Below are positions 1-7,418 of a stretch of DNA of 12,911 nt, piece after piece. The stretch covers positions 11,245-24,155 of the forward strand of contig DDRA01000135.1 in NCBI GenBank assembly GCA_002343545.1. Reading direction: 5' to 3'. Both the position numbers and the translations under genes were made by a program. The stretch's first letter is position 1. Each line of letters begins with the position of its first letter. Under the pieces are notes generated by a model. It was not told the DNA's origin. It did no database searches and worked only from the letters and a program-made list of their open reading frames with translations. Source of the stretch: Bacteriovoracaceae bacterium UBA2428 (GTDB lineage: Bacteria > Bdellovibrionota > UBA2428).

Positions 1-934
1 CCGTGGCGCCCGCCGCGACTTCGCTCCGGATTTTCGGCAAGAAATAGGTCTTTTGGGTCTCGTTCGCCCGTTCGACGGCCTCGGCGATCGAGGCATCGAC
101 CTCGTGCGCGCGGCACTGGTGCAAGTAACTCTTCACGTCCTTCGGGAAGCAGGATCCCCCGTAGCCCATGCCGGCGTAGAGATACTTCGAACCGATGCGG
201 GAATCGGACTTGAGGACTTTCTCGATCGACTTGATGTCGGCGCCCGTGGCGTCGGCAAAACGGCTGATCTGATTGATGAGACTGATGCGCGCGGCCAGAG
301 CCAAGTTCGCGGAGAGCTTGGCGGCTTCGGCCGACTCCGAACTCATGGTGAGACAAGGATGGCCATTACGAAGGAGCGGTTCGTAGAGATCCCGGAGACC
401 ATTGACGGCGGCTTCGTCCTCGCCGCCGATCACGATGCGCTCGGGACGCATGAAGTCCTGGATCGCCGTGCCTTCGCGCAGAAACTCGGGATTATTGATG
501 ACGCGTAGGCGACGGCCGACGCCGAAGCGGCGTTTGAGGTCGCTCGCGGTTCCCACGGGAACGGTCGATTTGAGGACGACGATCGAATCTTCGGGCGAAC
601 GTTCGGCGAGTTCGCGAAGCGCGGCTTCGACGTGACTCATGTCGCAGGACCCGTCTTCCCGCGAAGGTGTCCCAAGGCAGACGAAGACGAAGGTCGGCTT
701 CGCGCGAGCGTAAAGTTCCGTGATCGAAGCGTGGGTCTCGATGAGTCCGCGCTTCGCGGAGTCCTCGAGGATGTCCTGCAATCCGGGTTCGAAGAAGGGA
801 ACCTCTTGGCGACGCAAGCTCGCAAGCCGTTCGGGGAGCGTCTCGACGAAGTGGACTTTGATTCCGAACGTCGAGAAGCAGGCCCCCGACACGAGCCCCA
901 CGTAACCGGCCCCCAATACGGCGATTTCGATCAT
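1..934 (-). CDS. ugd: UDP-glucose/GDP-mannose dehydrogenase family protein (probable UDP-glucose 6-dehydrogenase), 3' end outside the window
   Basis: I translated this by hand from the minus strand; 311 codons are present of a family usually about 430-450 residues, so the C-terminal UDP-binding domain is missing at the left edge. The protein begins MIEIAVLGAGYVGLVSG, a Rossmann NAD-binding motif GAGYVG at residues 8-13. Further on come a FVCLGTPS segment, a KSTVPVGTA strand, NNPEFLREGTAI, and the active-site motif GGSCFPKD with the catalytic cysteine at residue 262 (bases 149-151). These are hallmarks of the family, which oxidises a nucleotide sugar twice with NAD to the uronic acid for envelope polysaccharide. 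UDP-glucose is the likely substrate from overall resemblance, but GDP-mannose or another nucleotide sugar is not excluded. The ATG at 932-934 lies 24 bases after the stop of the M16 peptidase gene, with AGGG about 8 bases upstream, so the two genes are probably cotranscribed. Confidence 0.9.
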   Translation of the reverse strand, partial: MIEIAVLGAGYVGLVSGACFSTFGIKVHFVETLPERLASLRRQEVPFFEPGLQDILEDSAKRGLIETHASITELYARAKPTFVFVCLGTPSREDGSCDMSHVEAALRELAERSPEDSIVVLKSTVPVGTASDLKRRFGVGRRLRVINNPEFLREGTAIQDFMRPERIVIGGEDEAAVNGLRDLYEPLLRNGHPCLTMSSESAEAAKLSANLALAARISLINQISRFADATGADIKSIEKVLKSDSRIGSKYLYAGMGYGGSCFPKDVKSYLHQCRAHEVDASIAEAVERANETQKTYFLPKIRSEVAAGAT

Positions 935-958
935 GGGGCCGACCCTAGCATAGCCCGT

Positions 959-3499
959 TTACTTAGGCCCGACCTGCGAAACGACCGAGGCTCCGCGCAA
1001 ATACTTGCGCGCGACCCGCACGACGTCCGCCGCCTTCACCGACTCGAGCTTCTTGGCGAACTCGAAATGTTCCTTCCATCCGAGACCGTAAACTTCGTCG
1101 AGCGCCATGCCCATGGCCTGGCCGCCCAGACGTTGTTGTTCGATCTCGTGGTTGCCGACGTAGAAACGCTGCGCGGACTTCCATTCGTCCTCGGGCAGTC
1201 CTTCGTCGCAAAGACGATCGATCTCTCGACGAAGCGCGGCCAAGGCCGTGTCGCGCTTGTCCGGGGCGGTGGCGATGTAGAAGCCAAAATAACCGGCGTC
1301 AAAGCCTTCCATGTGGGTCGGCGCGACCGTGTAGCAAAGCGAAAGCTTGTCACGAAGTTCCAGGAAGAGTCGGCCACCTTGGCCGCTCAACACGGCCGAA
1401 AGGCCGAGCAGAGCCCAACGATCTTTTTCGAAGAGCGTGCAGCTCGGGAAGCCGAGGAGGATATGGGTTTGCTCCTTGGGCAGCTTGGCCCCGACCGCCA
1501 CGTCGCGTGAAATCGCCTTGGCGGGCGTCCGTTTGAGCAATTTCGAGGTCCGGGCGAACTTGTGGGCGCCCAGAAACTTTTCGAGGGTTGCCTCGAGCGT
1601 TTCGCGCTCGATGTCGCCGACCACGGTGAGTACCATCGGCTGCGCAAGCATCTTACGGTGGTAAGCGATCAGATCGCGCGCGCCGAGTTTCTTGATGATC
1701 GCGGGCTCGCCCTGCGCGCGTCGGCCGTAAGAGTGCTTACCGAAGAGCGCCGCCGAGAAGAGTCGGGACGCCACGGAGCTGGGGTTGTCGTCCGAGCTTC
1801 GGATGTCTTGGAGGACGTGGCTACGGGCTTGATCGACGATTTCTTTGTCGAAGCTCGGTTCCAAGAGCGAAGCGGCGAAGAGCTCGAAGAGCGAATCGAA
1901 GTCGGCGGCGAGACCGTCTACGCTGAAGCCCCAGCTGTTGCGACCGTGGAAGGCGCTCAGGCTCGCGCTCGAGCGGTCCACGTGTTCCGAGACTTCGTCG
2001 CGCGTCCATACGCGCCCGTTCGAAGCCCGGCCGCCTTCGGTCACGCAGCGGGCCCACATGTTACCGATGCCAGATTGGCGATCGCCCTCTAGGCGTCCAC
2101 CGCCCAGGCCTGCTAGCCGGAGCGAGAAGATCGGCAGGTGCGTAACGGGCTTGCGCAGGACGGTCAGTCCGCGGAAGTTGAACTTCTCGACTTCGCCCGC
2201 CTTCGCGGCGGCTTTACGCGCGCGCGAAGGAGCCGCGGCTGGGATCGAGAGCGACGAAGGGATTTTTTCTCCTTCGGGGAAGATGCCGCCGAAGTGGGCG
2301 CACGAAGGATCGAGGTACTGGCGCTTCACGCGCTCGATGTCGTCGATCGAAAGACGACGGACCGCGGCTTGGTAACGCTCGTCGAGACCGACGTCGCCGG
2401 CCACCGACTCGCAGCTACCGAAGCGCTCGGCCAGGCCGTCCACCGTTTCCTTGGAGTAGGTCGCCGTCGAGAGCAGGTTCTTGCGGGCCTTCTCGAGCTC
2501 GGCCTCGATCGTCGGTTTGTCGAGCAGGCCACGGAGCTCCGTGAGGATGCGCGGCATCTTGGCCGCGAGACCTTTCGGTCCGCGGAAGACGATGCCGAAG
2601 GATCCGGCTTCCTTGGGCGTCCAACATCCCGCGCCCGTGTCGCGCACGAGCTGTTCGTCGTTCACGAGTTTACGCACGAGACGCGAGCTCTCGCCTTGGC
2701 CCAGGATGAGGGCGAGCGCGTCGAGGGCCGCCGCGTCGGGGTGATCCGCGCCCACGGACTTCCAGCCCAGGTGCACGATCGCGTCGGGCGAGGAGTGGTG
2801 GCGGAAGCCCGAGGCGCCGGCCGCGCCCGCGGGACGGGAAGGCCGCGCGCCGGGAATGGGACCGGGAGGCATCTTCGAGAAGAGCCGTTCGCAGCTGTCG
2901 CGTAGATGGTTTTCGTCGAAGTCGCCCGCCACCACGAGAAAGAGGTTCGAAGCGTTGTAGTGCTTCTTGTACTCGCGCATGAGCGTCTCGCGCGACATGT
3001 TCGCGACGACTTCGGAGAAGCCGATCACGGGTCGGCTGTAGGCGTGCGACCCGAAGAGGCTCGAGCGGATGAGATCCGAGGCGATCGCGCCGGGCATGTC
3101 GTTGCGGCGGCGGATTTCCTCGAGCACGACTTCGCGCTCGCGGCCGAGCTCTTCGTCGTCGACGATCGAGTGCTGGAGCGAGTCGGCGAGAATATCGAGC
3201 CCGGCCTCGAGGTGTTTCGACGCGAGGGTCATGTGCATGACCGTGTGATCGTAGCTCGTGTAGGCGTTCAGGTCCCCGCCCATGCTTTCGATCTCGCGCG
3301 CGATGGCGCCGACTTGGCGGCGTTCGGTACCCTTGAAGAGCAGGTGCTCGAAAAGGTGCGCGAGTCCCGCGATGTCTTCGGTCTCGTCGGCCGCGCCGAA
3401 CTTGATCCAGCCCTGGAGCGCCACGACGGGCGAAGTCCGGCTGGGAATGCGCAGAAGTTTGAGTCCGTTGGAGAGGGTCAGTGTTTCGCATAGAGACAT
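959..3499 (-). CDS. M16 family zinc metalloprotease, fused two-half form
   Basis: The protein has 846 residues, about twice a single M16B subunit (about 420), and reads as two M16 halves joined by an Ala/Arg/Lys-rich linker near residues 418-440. The first half has the inverted zinc motif HLFEH at residues 48-52 and a downstream VVLEEI around residues 124-129, whose second glutamate is the probable third zinc ligand. GQGESSRL follows in the second domain of that half. The second half (about 440-846) keeps the fold-type signature GQGGRLFLELRDKLSLCY but has no HxxEH, so it is probably the non-catalytic half that closes the peptide chamber. No signal peptide or membrane segment is visible, which suggests a cytoplasmic peptidase, although some relatives are exported. 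The ATG at 3497-3499 is preceded by GAGGG about 4 bases upstream. It starts 91 bases from the divergent hemW-grpE gene and leads into the dehydrogenase gene. The substrate cannot be inferred. Confidence 0.93.
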   Translation of the reverse strand: MSLCETLTLSNGLKLLRIPSRTSPVVALQGWIKFGAADETEDIAGLAHLFEHLLFKGTERRQVGAIAREIESMGGDLNAYTSYDHTVMHMTLASKHLEAGLDILADSLQHSIVDDEELGREREVVLEEIRRRNDMPGAIASDLIRSSLFGSHAYSRPVIGFSEVVANMSRETLMREYKKHYNASNLFLVVAGDFDENHLRDSCERLFSKMPPGPIPGARPSRPAGAAGASGFRHHSSPDAIVHLGWKSVGADHPDAAALDALALILGQGESSRLVRKLVNDEQLVRDTGAGCWTPKEAGSFGIVFRGPKGLAAKMPRILTELRGLLDKPTIEAELEKARKNLLSTATYSKETVDGLAERFGSCESVAGDVGLDERYQAAVRRLSIDDIERVKRQYLDPSCAHFGGIFPEGEKIPSSLSIPAAAPSRARKAAAKAGEVEKFNFRGLTVLRKPVTHLPIFSLRLAGLGGGRLEGDRQSGIGNMWARCVTEGGRASNGRVWTRDEVSEHVDRSSASLSAFHGRNSWGFSVDGLAADFDSLFELFAASLLEPSFDKEIVDQARSHVLQDIRSSDDNPSSVASRLFSAALFGKHSYGRRAQGEPAIIKKLGARDLIAYHRKMLAQPMVLTVVGDIERETLEATLEKFLGAHKFARTSKLLKRTPAKAISRDVAVGAKLPKEQTHILLGFPSCTLFEKDRWALLGLSAVLSGQGGRLFLELRDKLSLCYTVAPTHMEGFDAGYFGFYIATAPDKRDTALAALRREIDRLCDEGLPEDEWKSAQRFYVGNHEIEQQRLGGQAMGMALDEVYGLGWKEHFEFAKKLESVKAADVVRVARKYLRGASVVSQVGPK

Positions 3500-3590
3500 A
3501 GACCCTCTATTCTTTCACGTTCGCGGAAGGCGTGGAAGGCGGCCGGGCTTCTCGTTTTGACGCCCTTGGCGAGCGCGCTATAAGGCCCCC
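3500..3590. other. Divergent intergenic spacer between the M16 peptidase and hemW-grpE
   Basis: This 91-base spacer must hold the promoters of both divergent units. On the plus strand it contains a strong sigma-70 type promoter (listed separately). On the minus strand I see only the Shine-Dalgarno GAGGG close to the peptidase ATG and no convincing -35/-10 pair. I looked for a CIRCE operator (TTAGCACTC / GAGTGCTAA) and found none. Confidence 0.7.
3557..3584 (+). promoter_or_regulatory. Sigma-70 type promoter of the hemW-grpE-dnaK-dnaJ operon
   Basis: TTGACG at 3557-3562 and TATAAG at 3579-3584 are separated by 16 bases; each matches the sigma-70 consensus at five of six positions. Transcription would be expected to begin about seven bases after the -10 box, at about 3591, which is the first base of the GTG start codon. 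The transcript would then be leaderless or nearly so. The only Shine-Dalgarno-like sequence (AAGG, 3582-3585) overlaps the -10 box and would not be transcribed from this promoter. No heat-shock sigma-32 consensus is evident. Confidence 0.55.
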
Positions 3591-5426
3591 GTGTCGTCTT
3601 CCCTCGGCCTCTACCTTCATGCCCCATTTTGCGTGCATAAATGCGGGTATTGCGACTTCAATTCCTGGGCCGAGGAGCGTCGCGAGCCCATGGAACGCTG
3701 GGCGCGAGCCATGAAGCGCCAAGTCGAGTATTGGTCACCGCGTTTGCGCGACCGCGGGATTCGGATCGAGACCGCGTTCTTCGGGGGAGGCACGCCGAGC
3801 CTCTTGCCCAACGATATTCTGCGCGAACTCGGAGAAACGCTTCGCGGCGCCTTCGATTGGTCGCCTGGCTTCGAGTGGAGCGTCGAGTGCAATCCCGAGA
3901 CGCTCGACCGCGAAAAGCTCGGGGCGTTACGCGACATGGGCGCGACTCGCCTTTCGATGGGGCTGCAAAGTTTTCAGGACGCCCATCTCGAGCGTCTGGA
4001 GCGGAGAGCGCGCCGTGGTCACAACCTCCGGGCGCTCGAGCTCGTGGCCCGCGATTGGAGTGGGCCCTGGTCCGGCGACCTCATGTTCGGCCTCCCTGGT
4101 CAGAGTCTCGTGGAATGGGAAGAAGATTTGGCACTTCTCCTGGGGTTCGGACCCGGGCACGTTTCCGCCTACCAGCTCACATTGACGACGGAACGCGCCA
4201 AGAACTGGCGTCAGCCCGGCGAGGAACGTCTCCTGGAGATGTTCGATCGCACGGAAGAGTTGTGCGCCGCCGCGGGGCTGCCGCGTTACGAGGTCTCCAA
4301 TTTCGCCCGTCCGGGGCGTGAGTGCCGCCACAATCTTCGCTACTGGAAGATGCTCCCTTTCTTGGGACTCGGCCCGGGCGCGGCCGGGGTTCTGCCGCCC
4401 GGCCTGGCGCCCAAGGCGCCGGGCGGTTTCGGAGCCCACCAAAGGAACCCCGAGTCCTTCGAGAAATGGGAGGCCATGGCCGGGACGCCCCGGGAAGAGT
4501 TGGCGCTGACGACCCGTAGCCCGCTCGAGCACGCCGAAGAGATTTTGCTGATGGGCCTGCGTTTGCCGGGGGGCGTGGAACTCGAGCGTTTTGGGCCGGT
4601 CGCTGACCTGCTCGAGACCTTGCCGCAAGACCCCCGTTTTCGGGACTTCCTTGAAATCCGATCCGGCGGTCAAGCACTTGAAAATAAAAGAAAAAATCTG
4701 GCCGTCACGGAGGCCGGACTTCGGATCCTGGACGGGCTTTTTCCAAAGATTTTCGAGCTTTTGGAAAGTTCCGGAAAACTTTCCCCCGCAAACCTTGACT
4801 CGGCTCGCTTCGACACCAAGTTTTCAGAGATGTCGGAATTCACGGAAAACCCCGCAGATTTCAAGGAAGAGAACGGCCCGGCCGAAGCTCAAGATCCCGC
4901 CGCGGCGTCGCCTTCGGATGAAGCGATGCCCGCCGCGGCCGATGGTCTCGCCGGCGAGGCGGCGCTCGAGGAGTGGAAGAACAAGGTTTCCTACCTCGCG
5001 GCCGAGATCGAGAACATGCGCAAGCGTTTCGTGCGCGAGAAGACGGAAGTCGTCAAATACGCGAACGAGGAGCTCATCAAGACGCTCCTCCCCGTCGTCG
5101 ACAATCTGTTCCTCGCGGTCAAGGCCATGAAGGACTCCGAGTCGAAGCTCGACGCTACGGTGCGCGAGAACTCGGTCGTGAACAATCTCTTCAAGGGCGT
5201 CGACATGACGCTCAAACACTTCGAGTCCACGCTCGAGCAGATCGGCGTGAAAGCCGTTCATTCCGAAGGCCAGGCCTTCGATCCGACCGTGCACGAAGCC
5301 GTCGGCCAAGCCTCGGACCCGACCCACAAAGACAACCACATCAGCTCCGTGCTCCAGCGCGGATGGACCCTCCACGGCCGCGTCATCCGACCGGCCCGCG
5401 TTTTCGTGAACAAACTTTCTTCGTGA
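3591..5426 (+). CDS. hemW-grpE: HemW heme chaperone (radical SAM) fused in frame to GrpE
   Basis: This single frame of 611 codons encodes two normally separate proteins. Residues 1 to about 390 are Hem[18 protein letters not shown] carries the 4Fe-4S motif C14-x3-C18-x2-C21 followed by D-F, the HemW pattern, whereas HemN has a further Cys. The radical SAM motif GGGTPS is at 65-70, the HNLRYW motif typical of HemW at 247-252, and GLGPGAAG around 259-266. A typical HemW C-terminal piece ([14 protein letters not shown]) ends near residue 390. HemW delivers heme to respiratory enzymes. Residues 391-413 resemble no domain. From Met414 the rest is a full GrpE, the nucleotide-exchange factor of DnaK. 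The GTG start is chosen because HemW proteins begin only a few residues before the LYxHxPFC strand and no in-frame ATG occurs before residue 34. The hemW-grpE order is the common neighbourhood with hrcA missing. It may be a true fusion, two proteins made by internal initiation at 4830, or a sequencing error that removed a stop codon. Confidence 0.9.
   Translation: MSSSLGLYLHAPFCVHKCGYCDFNSWAEERREPMERWARAMKRQVEYWSPRLRDRGIRIETAFFGGGTPSLLPNDILRELGETLRGAFDWSPGFEWSVECNPETLDREKLGALRDMGATRLSMGLQSFQDAHLERLERRARRGHNLRALELVARDWSGPWSGDLMFGLPGQSLVEWEEDLALLLGFGPGHVSAYQLTLTTERAKNWRQPGEERLLEMFDRTEELCAAAGLPRYEVSNFARPGRECRHNLRYWKMLPFLGLGPGAAGVLPPGLAPKAPGGFGAHQRNPESFEKWEAMAGTPREELALTTRSPLEHAEEILLMGLRLPGGVELERFGPVADLLETLPQDPRFRDFLEIRSGGQALENKRKNLAVTEAGLRILDGLFPKIFELLESSGKLSPANLDSARFDTKFSEMSEFTENPADFKEENGPAEAQDPAAASPSDEAMPAAADGLAGEAALEEWKNKVSYLAAEIENMRKRFVREKTEVVKYANEELIKTLLPVVDNLFLAVKAMKDSESKLDATVRENSVVNNLFKGVDMTLKHFESTLEQIGVKAVHSEGQAFDPTVHEAVGQASDPTHKDNHISSVLQRGWTLHGRVIRPARVFVNKLSS
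4663..4860 (+). other. HemW/GrpE junction, AT-richer segment with homopolymer runs
   Basis: Between the last recognisable HemW domain and the body of GrpE the base composition changes: there is an A-rich tract at 4681-4696 including six consecutive A at 4691-4696, then T- and A-rich codons up to about 4860, in contrast to the GC-rich flanks. The encoded residues 391-413 have no recognisable fold. A stop codon TGA exists at 4796-4798 but in the frame two bases offset from the coding frame, so one indel upstream would separate the two proteins. The segment therefore looks like a former intergenic or poorly constrained region that is now translated. Confidence 0.6.
4740..4784 (+). repeat. Two overlapping inverted repeats (mutually exclusive hairpins) at the HemW/GrpE junction
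   Basis: Inverted repeat A pairs TTTCCAAA (4740-4747) with TTTGGAAA (4760-4767), eight perfect base pairs and a 12-base loop. Inverted repeat B pairs GGAAAGTT (4763-4770) with AACTTTCC (4777-4784), eight perfect base pairs and a six-base loop; its loop region includes the palindrome TTCCGGAA (4769-4776). The two share GGAAA at 4763-4767, so an RNA can form only one of them at a time. They lie 46-90 bases upstream of the internal ATG of the GrpE part. No U-tract follows, so neither is a standard intrinsic terminator. Whether they do anything is unknown. Confidence 0.5.
4830..5426 (+). CDS. grpE: GrpE nucleotide exchange factor (possible separate product from an internal ATG within the fused frame)
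   Basis: Starting at this in-frame ATG (residue 414 of the fused frame) gives a 198-residue protein beginning [10 protein letters not shown], the usual length and style of a free-standing GrpE. An acidic, Ala/Pro-rich disordered tail is followed by the long helical coiled coil ([20 protein letters not shown], about 460-479 in fused numbering), the helical bundle with [10 protein letters not shown] (497-506), and the beta domain with [11 protein letters not shown] (561-571) and [10 protein letters not shown] (597-606). GrpE dimers release ADP from DnaK, and dnaK begins 16 bases downstream. The bases before this ATG offer only a weak CAGAG and no good Shine-Dalgarno, unlike dnaK and lon. Independent initiation would therefore be weak or dependent on upstream translation, and the fused product is the direct reading. 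GrpE identity is certain; the separate start is the doubtful part. Confidence 0.55.
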   Translation: MSEFTENPADFKEENGPAEAQDPAAASPSDEAMPAAADGLAGEAALEEWKNKVSYLAAEIENMRKRFVREKTEVVKYANEELIKTLLPVVDNLFLAVKAMKDSESKLDATVRENSVVNNLFKGVDMTLKHFESTLEQIGVKAVHSEGQAFDPTVHEAVGQASDPTHKDNHISSVLQRGWTLHGRVIRPARVFVNKLSS

Positions 5427-5440
5427 AAGGAATTTAAGGA
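5426..5440 (+). promoter_or_regulatory. dnaK ribosome binding site region
   Basis: Two purine-rich Shine-Dalgarno candidates precede the dnaK ATG at 5443: AAAGGAA (5426-5432), which overlaps the last base of the grpE stop codon and ends ten bases before the ATG, and TAAGGA (5435-5440), only two bases before it. The first has workable spacing; the overlap with the grpE stop suggests translational coupling of GrpE and DnaK. Confidence 0.6.
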
Positions 5441-5442
5441 AT

Positions 5443-7383
5443 ATGGCAAAAGTTATCGGTATCGACCTCGGAACGACCAACTCGTGCGTGGCTATCCTCG
5501 AAGGCGGCCAGCCCAAGGTCATTCAAAACTCGGAAGGTGCGCGTACGACGCCCTCCATCGTGGGCTTTAACGCCCAGGGCGAGCGCCTCGTCGGCGCGAT
5601 CGCCAAGAACCAAGCCGTCACGAACCCGGACCGTACGGTCTTCGCGGTGAAGCGTCTTATCGGCCAAAAATTCGATTCGCCGCAAGTGCAACGACTCAAG
5701 GGTTCGCTCCCGTACAAGCTCGTCGCGGCTGACAACGGCGACGCGTGGGTCGAAGTCGACGGCAAGAAGTACTCGCCGCAAGAAGTTTCGGCCTTCATCC
5801 TCATGAAGATGAAGAAGACGGCCGAGGACTACCTCGGTGAACCCGTCACGGAAGCCGTCGTCACGGTTCCGGCCTACTTCAACGACGCCCAACGCCAAGC
5901 GACCAAGGACGCCGGCCGCATCGCGGGCATGAACGTCCTTCGTATCATCAACGAGCCCACGGCGGCTTCGCTCGCCTACGGCATGGACAAGGGCGGCAAG
6001 GACCGCAAGATCGCGGTCTTCGACTTGGGTGGCGGTACGTTTGACGTCTCGATCCTCGAGCTCGGCGACGGCGTCTTCGAAGTGAAAGCGACGAACGGCG
6101 ACACCTTCCTCGGCGGCGAAGACTTCGATCATCGCATCGTTCAGTGGATGGCCGACGAGTTCCAACGCCTCGAAGGCATCGACCTTCGCAAGGACAAGTT
6201 CTCGTTGCAACGTCTCAAGACGGAAGCCGAGAAGGCCAAGCACATGCTCTCCGAGTCCATGGAAGCGGAGATCAACCTGCCCTTCATCACGGCCGACCAG
6301 AACGGCCCGAAGCACTTGAACCTCAAGCTCTCGCGCGCCAAGTACGAAGCTCTCTGCGGCGATCTCATCGATCGTCTCGTGGCTCCCTGCGAGATCTGCC
6401 TCAAGGACTCGGGGCTCGCCAAATCCGAGATCGACGAAGTCATCTTGGTCGGCGGTATGACCCGCATGCCTAAAGTCCAAGAGAAGGTTCGCGAGATCTT
6501 CGGCAAGGAGCCCGGTAAGGGCGTGAACCCCGACGAAGTCGTCGCGGTCGGCGCGGCCGTTCAGGGTGGCGTGCTCAAGGGTGAAGTGAAGGATGTTCTC
6601 CTTCTCGACGTCACGCCGCTCAGCCTCGGCATCGAGACCCTCGGTGGCGTCTTCACGAAGCTCATCGAAAAGAACACGACGATCCCGTCCAAGAAGTCGC
6701 AAGTCTTCTCCACGGCGACCGACAACCAACCGGCCGTGAGCATCCACGTGCTGCAAGGCGAGCGCGAGCTCTCGCAGTACAACAAGACGCTCGGAAAGTT
6801 CGACCTGATGGGAATTCCGCCGGCTCCGCGCGGCGTTCCGCAGATCGAGGTGACCTTCGACATCGACGCGAACGGTATCGTGCACGTCTCCGCCAAGGAC
6901 ATGGGCACGGGTAAGTCGCAGTCGATCCAGATCACGGCGAACTCGGGCCTCTCGGAAGAAGAGATCAAGCGCATGGTCCGCGACGCCGAGGCGAACGCGG
7001 CCGAAGACAAGAAGAAGACGGAATCGATCCAGGTCCGCAACCAGCTCGACGGTCTCGTTTACCAAACCGAGAAGTCGATGACCGAGTTGGGCGCGAAGGT
7101 CGATGCTTCGCTGAAGGGCGAACTCGAGACGGCGATCACGGCCGCGAAGGCCGAGCTTGAGAAGGGCGACAAGGACGCGATGCAAGGCGCCCTCGACAAC
7201 CTCAACAAGCTCAACGCCAAGCTCGCCGAGCAGGTTTACGCCAACGCGCAGGCCCAAGGCGGCGCGGACGCGGCGGGCCAACAAGCTTCCGGGTCTTCGG
7301 AGCACGCCAAGTACGACGGTTCCGACGCTTCGGGCAACAAGAAGGACGACGACACGGTCGATGCGGACTTCAAAGAAGTCTAA
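5443..7383 (+). CDS. dnaK: Molecular chaperone DnaK (Hsp70)
   Basis: The 646-residue protein has the normal bacterial DnaK length. It is the ATP-driven cytoplasmic chaperone that binds exposed hydrophobic peptides, with DnaJ stimulating ATP hydrolysis and GrpE exchanging ADP. All three Hsp70 signatures are present: IDLGTTNS at 7-14, [14 protein letters not shown] at about 192-205, and [17 protein letters not shown] at about 332-348. The hydrophobic interdomain linker DVLLLDVTP is at about 384-392, followed by the beta-sandwich substrate-binding domain and helical lid, and the C-terminal [12 protein letters not shown] tail. An [11 protein letters not shown] motif is intact. The ATG is fixed by the canonical [10 protein letters not shown] start. 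It follows GrpE by 16 bases and precedes dnaJ by about 69 bases, forming one operon. No missing key residues are seen. Confidence 0.99.
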   Translation: MAKVIGIDLGTTNSCVAILEGGQPKVIQNSEGARTTPSIVGFNAQGERLVGAIAKNQAVTNPDRTVFAVKRLIGQKFDSPQVQRLKGSLPYKLVAADNGDAWVEVDGKKYSPQEVSAFILMKMKKTAEDYLGEPVTEAVVTVPAYFNDAQRQATKDAGRIAGMNVLRIINEPTAASLAYGMDKGGKDRKIAVFDLGGGTFDVSILELGDGVFEVKATNGDTFLGGEDFDHRIVQWMADEFQRLEGIDLRKDKFSLQRLKTEAEKAKHMLSESMEAEINLPFITADQNGPKHLNLKLSRAKYEALCGDLIDRLVAPCEICLKDSGLAKSEIDEVILVGGMTRMPKVQEKVREIFGKEPGKGVNPDEVVAVGAAVQGGVLKGEVKDVLLLDVTPLSLGIETLGGVFTKLIEKNTTIPSKKSQVFSTATDNQPAVSIHVLQGERELSQYNKTLGKFDLMGIPPAPRGVPQIEVTFDIDANGIVHVSAKDMGTGKSQSIQITANSGLSEEEIKRMVRDAEANAAEDKKKTESIQVRNQLDGLVYQTEKSMTELGAKVDASLKGELETAITAAKAELEKGDKDAMQGALDNLNKLNAKLAEQVYANAQAQGGADAAGQQASGSSEHAKYDGSDASGNKKDDDTVDADFKEV

Positions 7384-7392
7384 GTCTGGCGC

Positions 7393-7414
7393 TTAAGGTC
7401 CTTAACGGTTTAAG
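7393..7414 (+). repeat. CTTAA-based inverted repeats in the dnaK-dnaJ spacer
   Basis: TTAAGG (7393-7398), a single T, then CCTTAA (7400-7405) form a 13-base near-perfect palindrome. An outer pair CTTAA (7392-7396) and TTAAG (7410-7414) could form an alternative stem. This AT-rich element sits ten bases after the dnaK stop and just before the GC-rich hairpin at 7419-7447. It could be a protein-binding site or an mRNA element; there is no direct evidence for either. Confidence 0.35.
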
Positions 7415-7418
7415 AGGC

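Noticed and set aside
632-1510. A 292-codon plus-strand open frame over the dehydrogenase and the M16 peptidase.
   Set aside because: It spans two well-supported minus-strand genes, is low-complexity Arg/Ala/Glu-rich, and shows no family motif.
4691-4697. Possible -1 frameshift heptamer A AAA AAT in the correct phase, which would end HemW at the TGA 4796-4798.
   Set aside because: The zero frame after the heptamer continues with typical HemW C-terminal sequence ([14 protein letters not shown]) while the -1 frame does not, and I see no clear stimulatory structure directly downstream. Left as a remote possibility.
4795-4823. TTGACT followed by CACCAAG/AAGTTT as a promoter for grpE.
   Set aside because: No acceptable -10 box at normal spacing, and the start would fall almost on the GrpE ATG. 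Only loosely similar to a sigma-32 promoter.
5434-7305. A 623-codon open frame on the minus strand, antisense to dnaK.
   Set aside because: Long antisense frames over hsp70 genes are a known by-product of strong codon bias in GC-rich DNA. The translation is Arg/Leu/Val/Asp-rich without domain signatures, while the plus strand is unmistakably DnaK.
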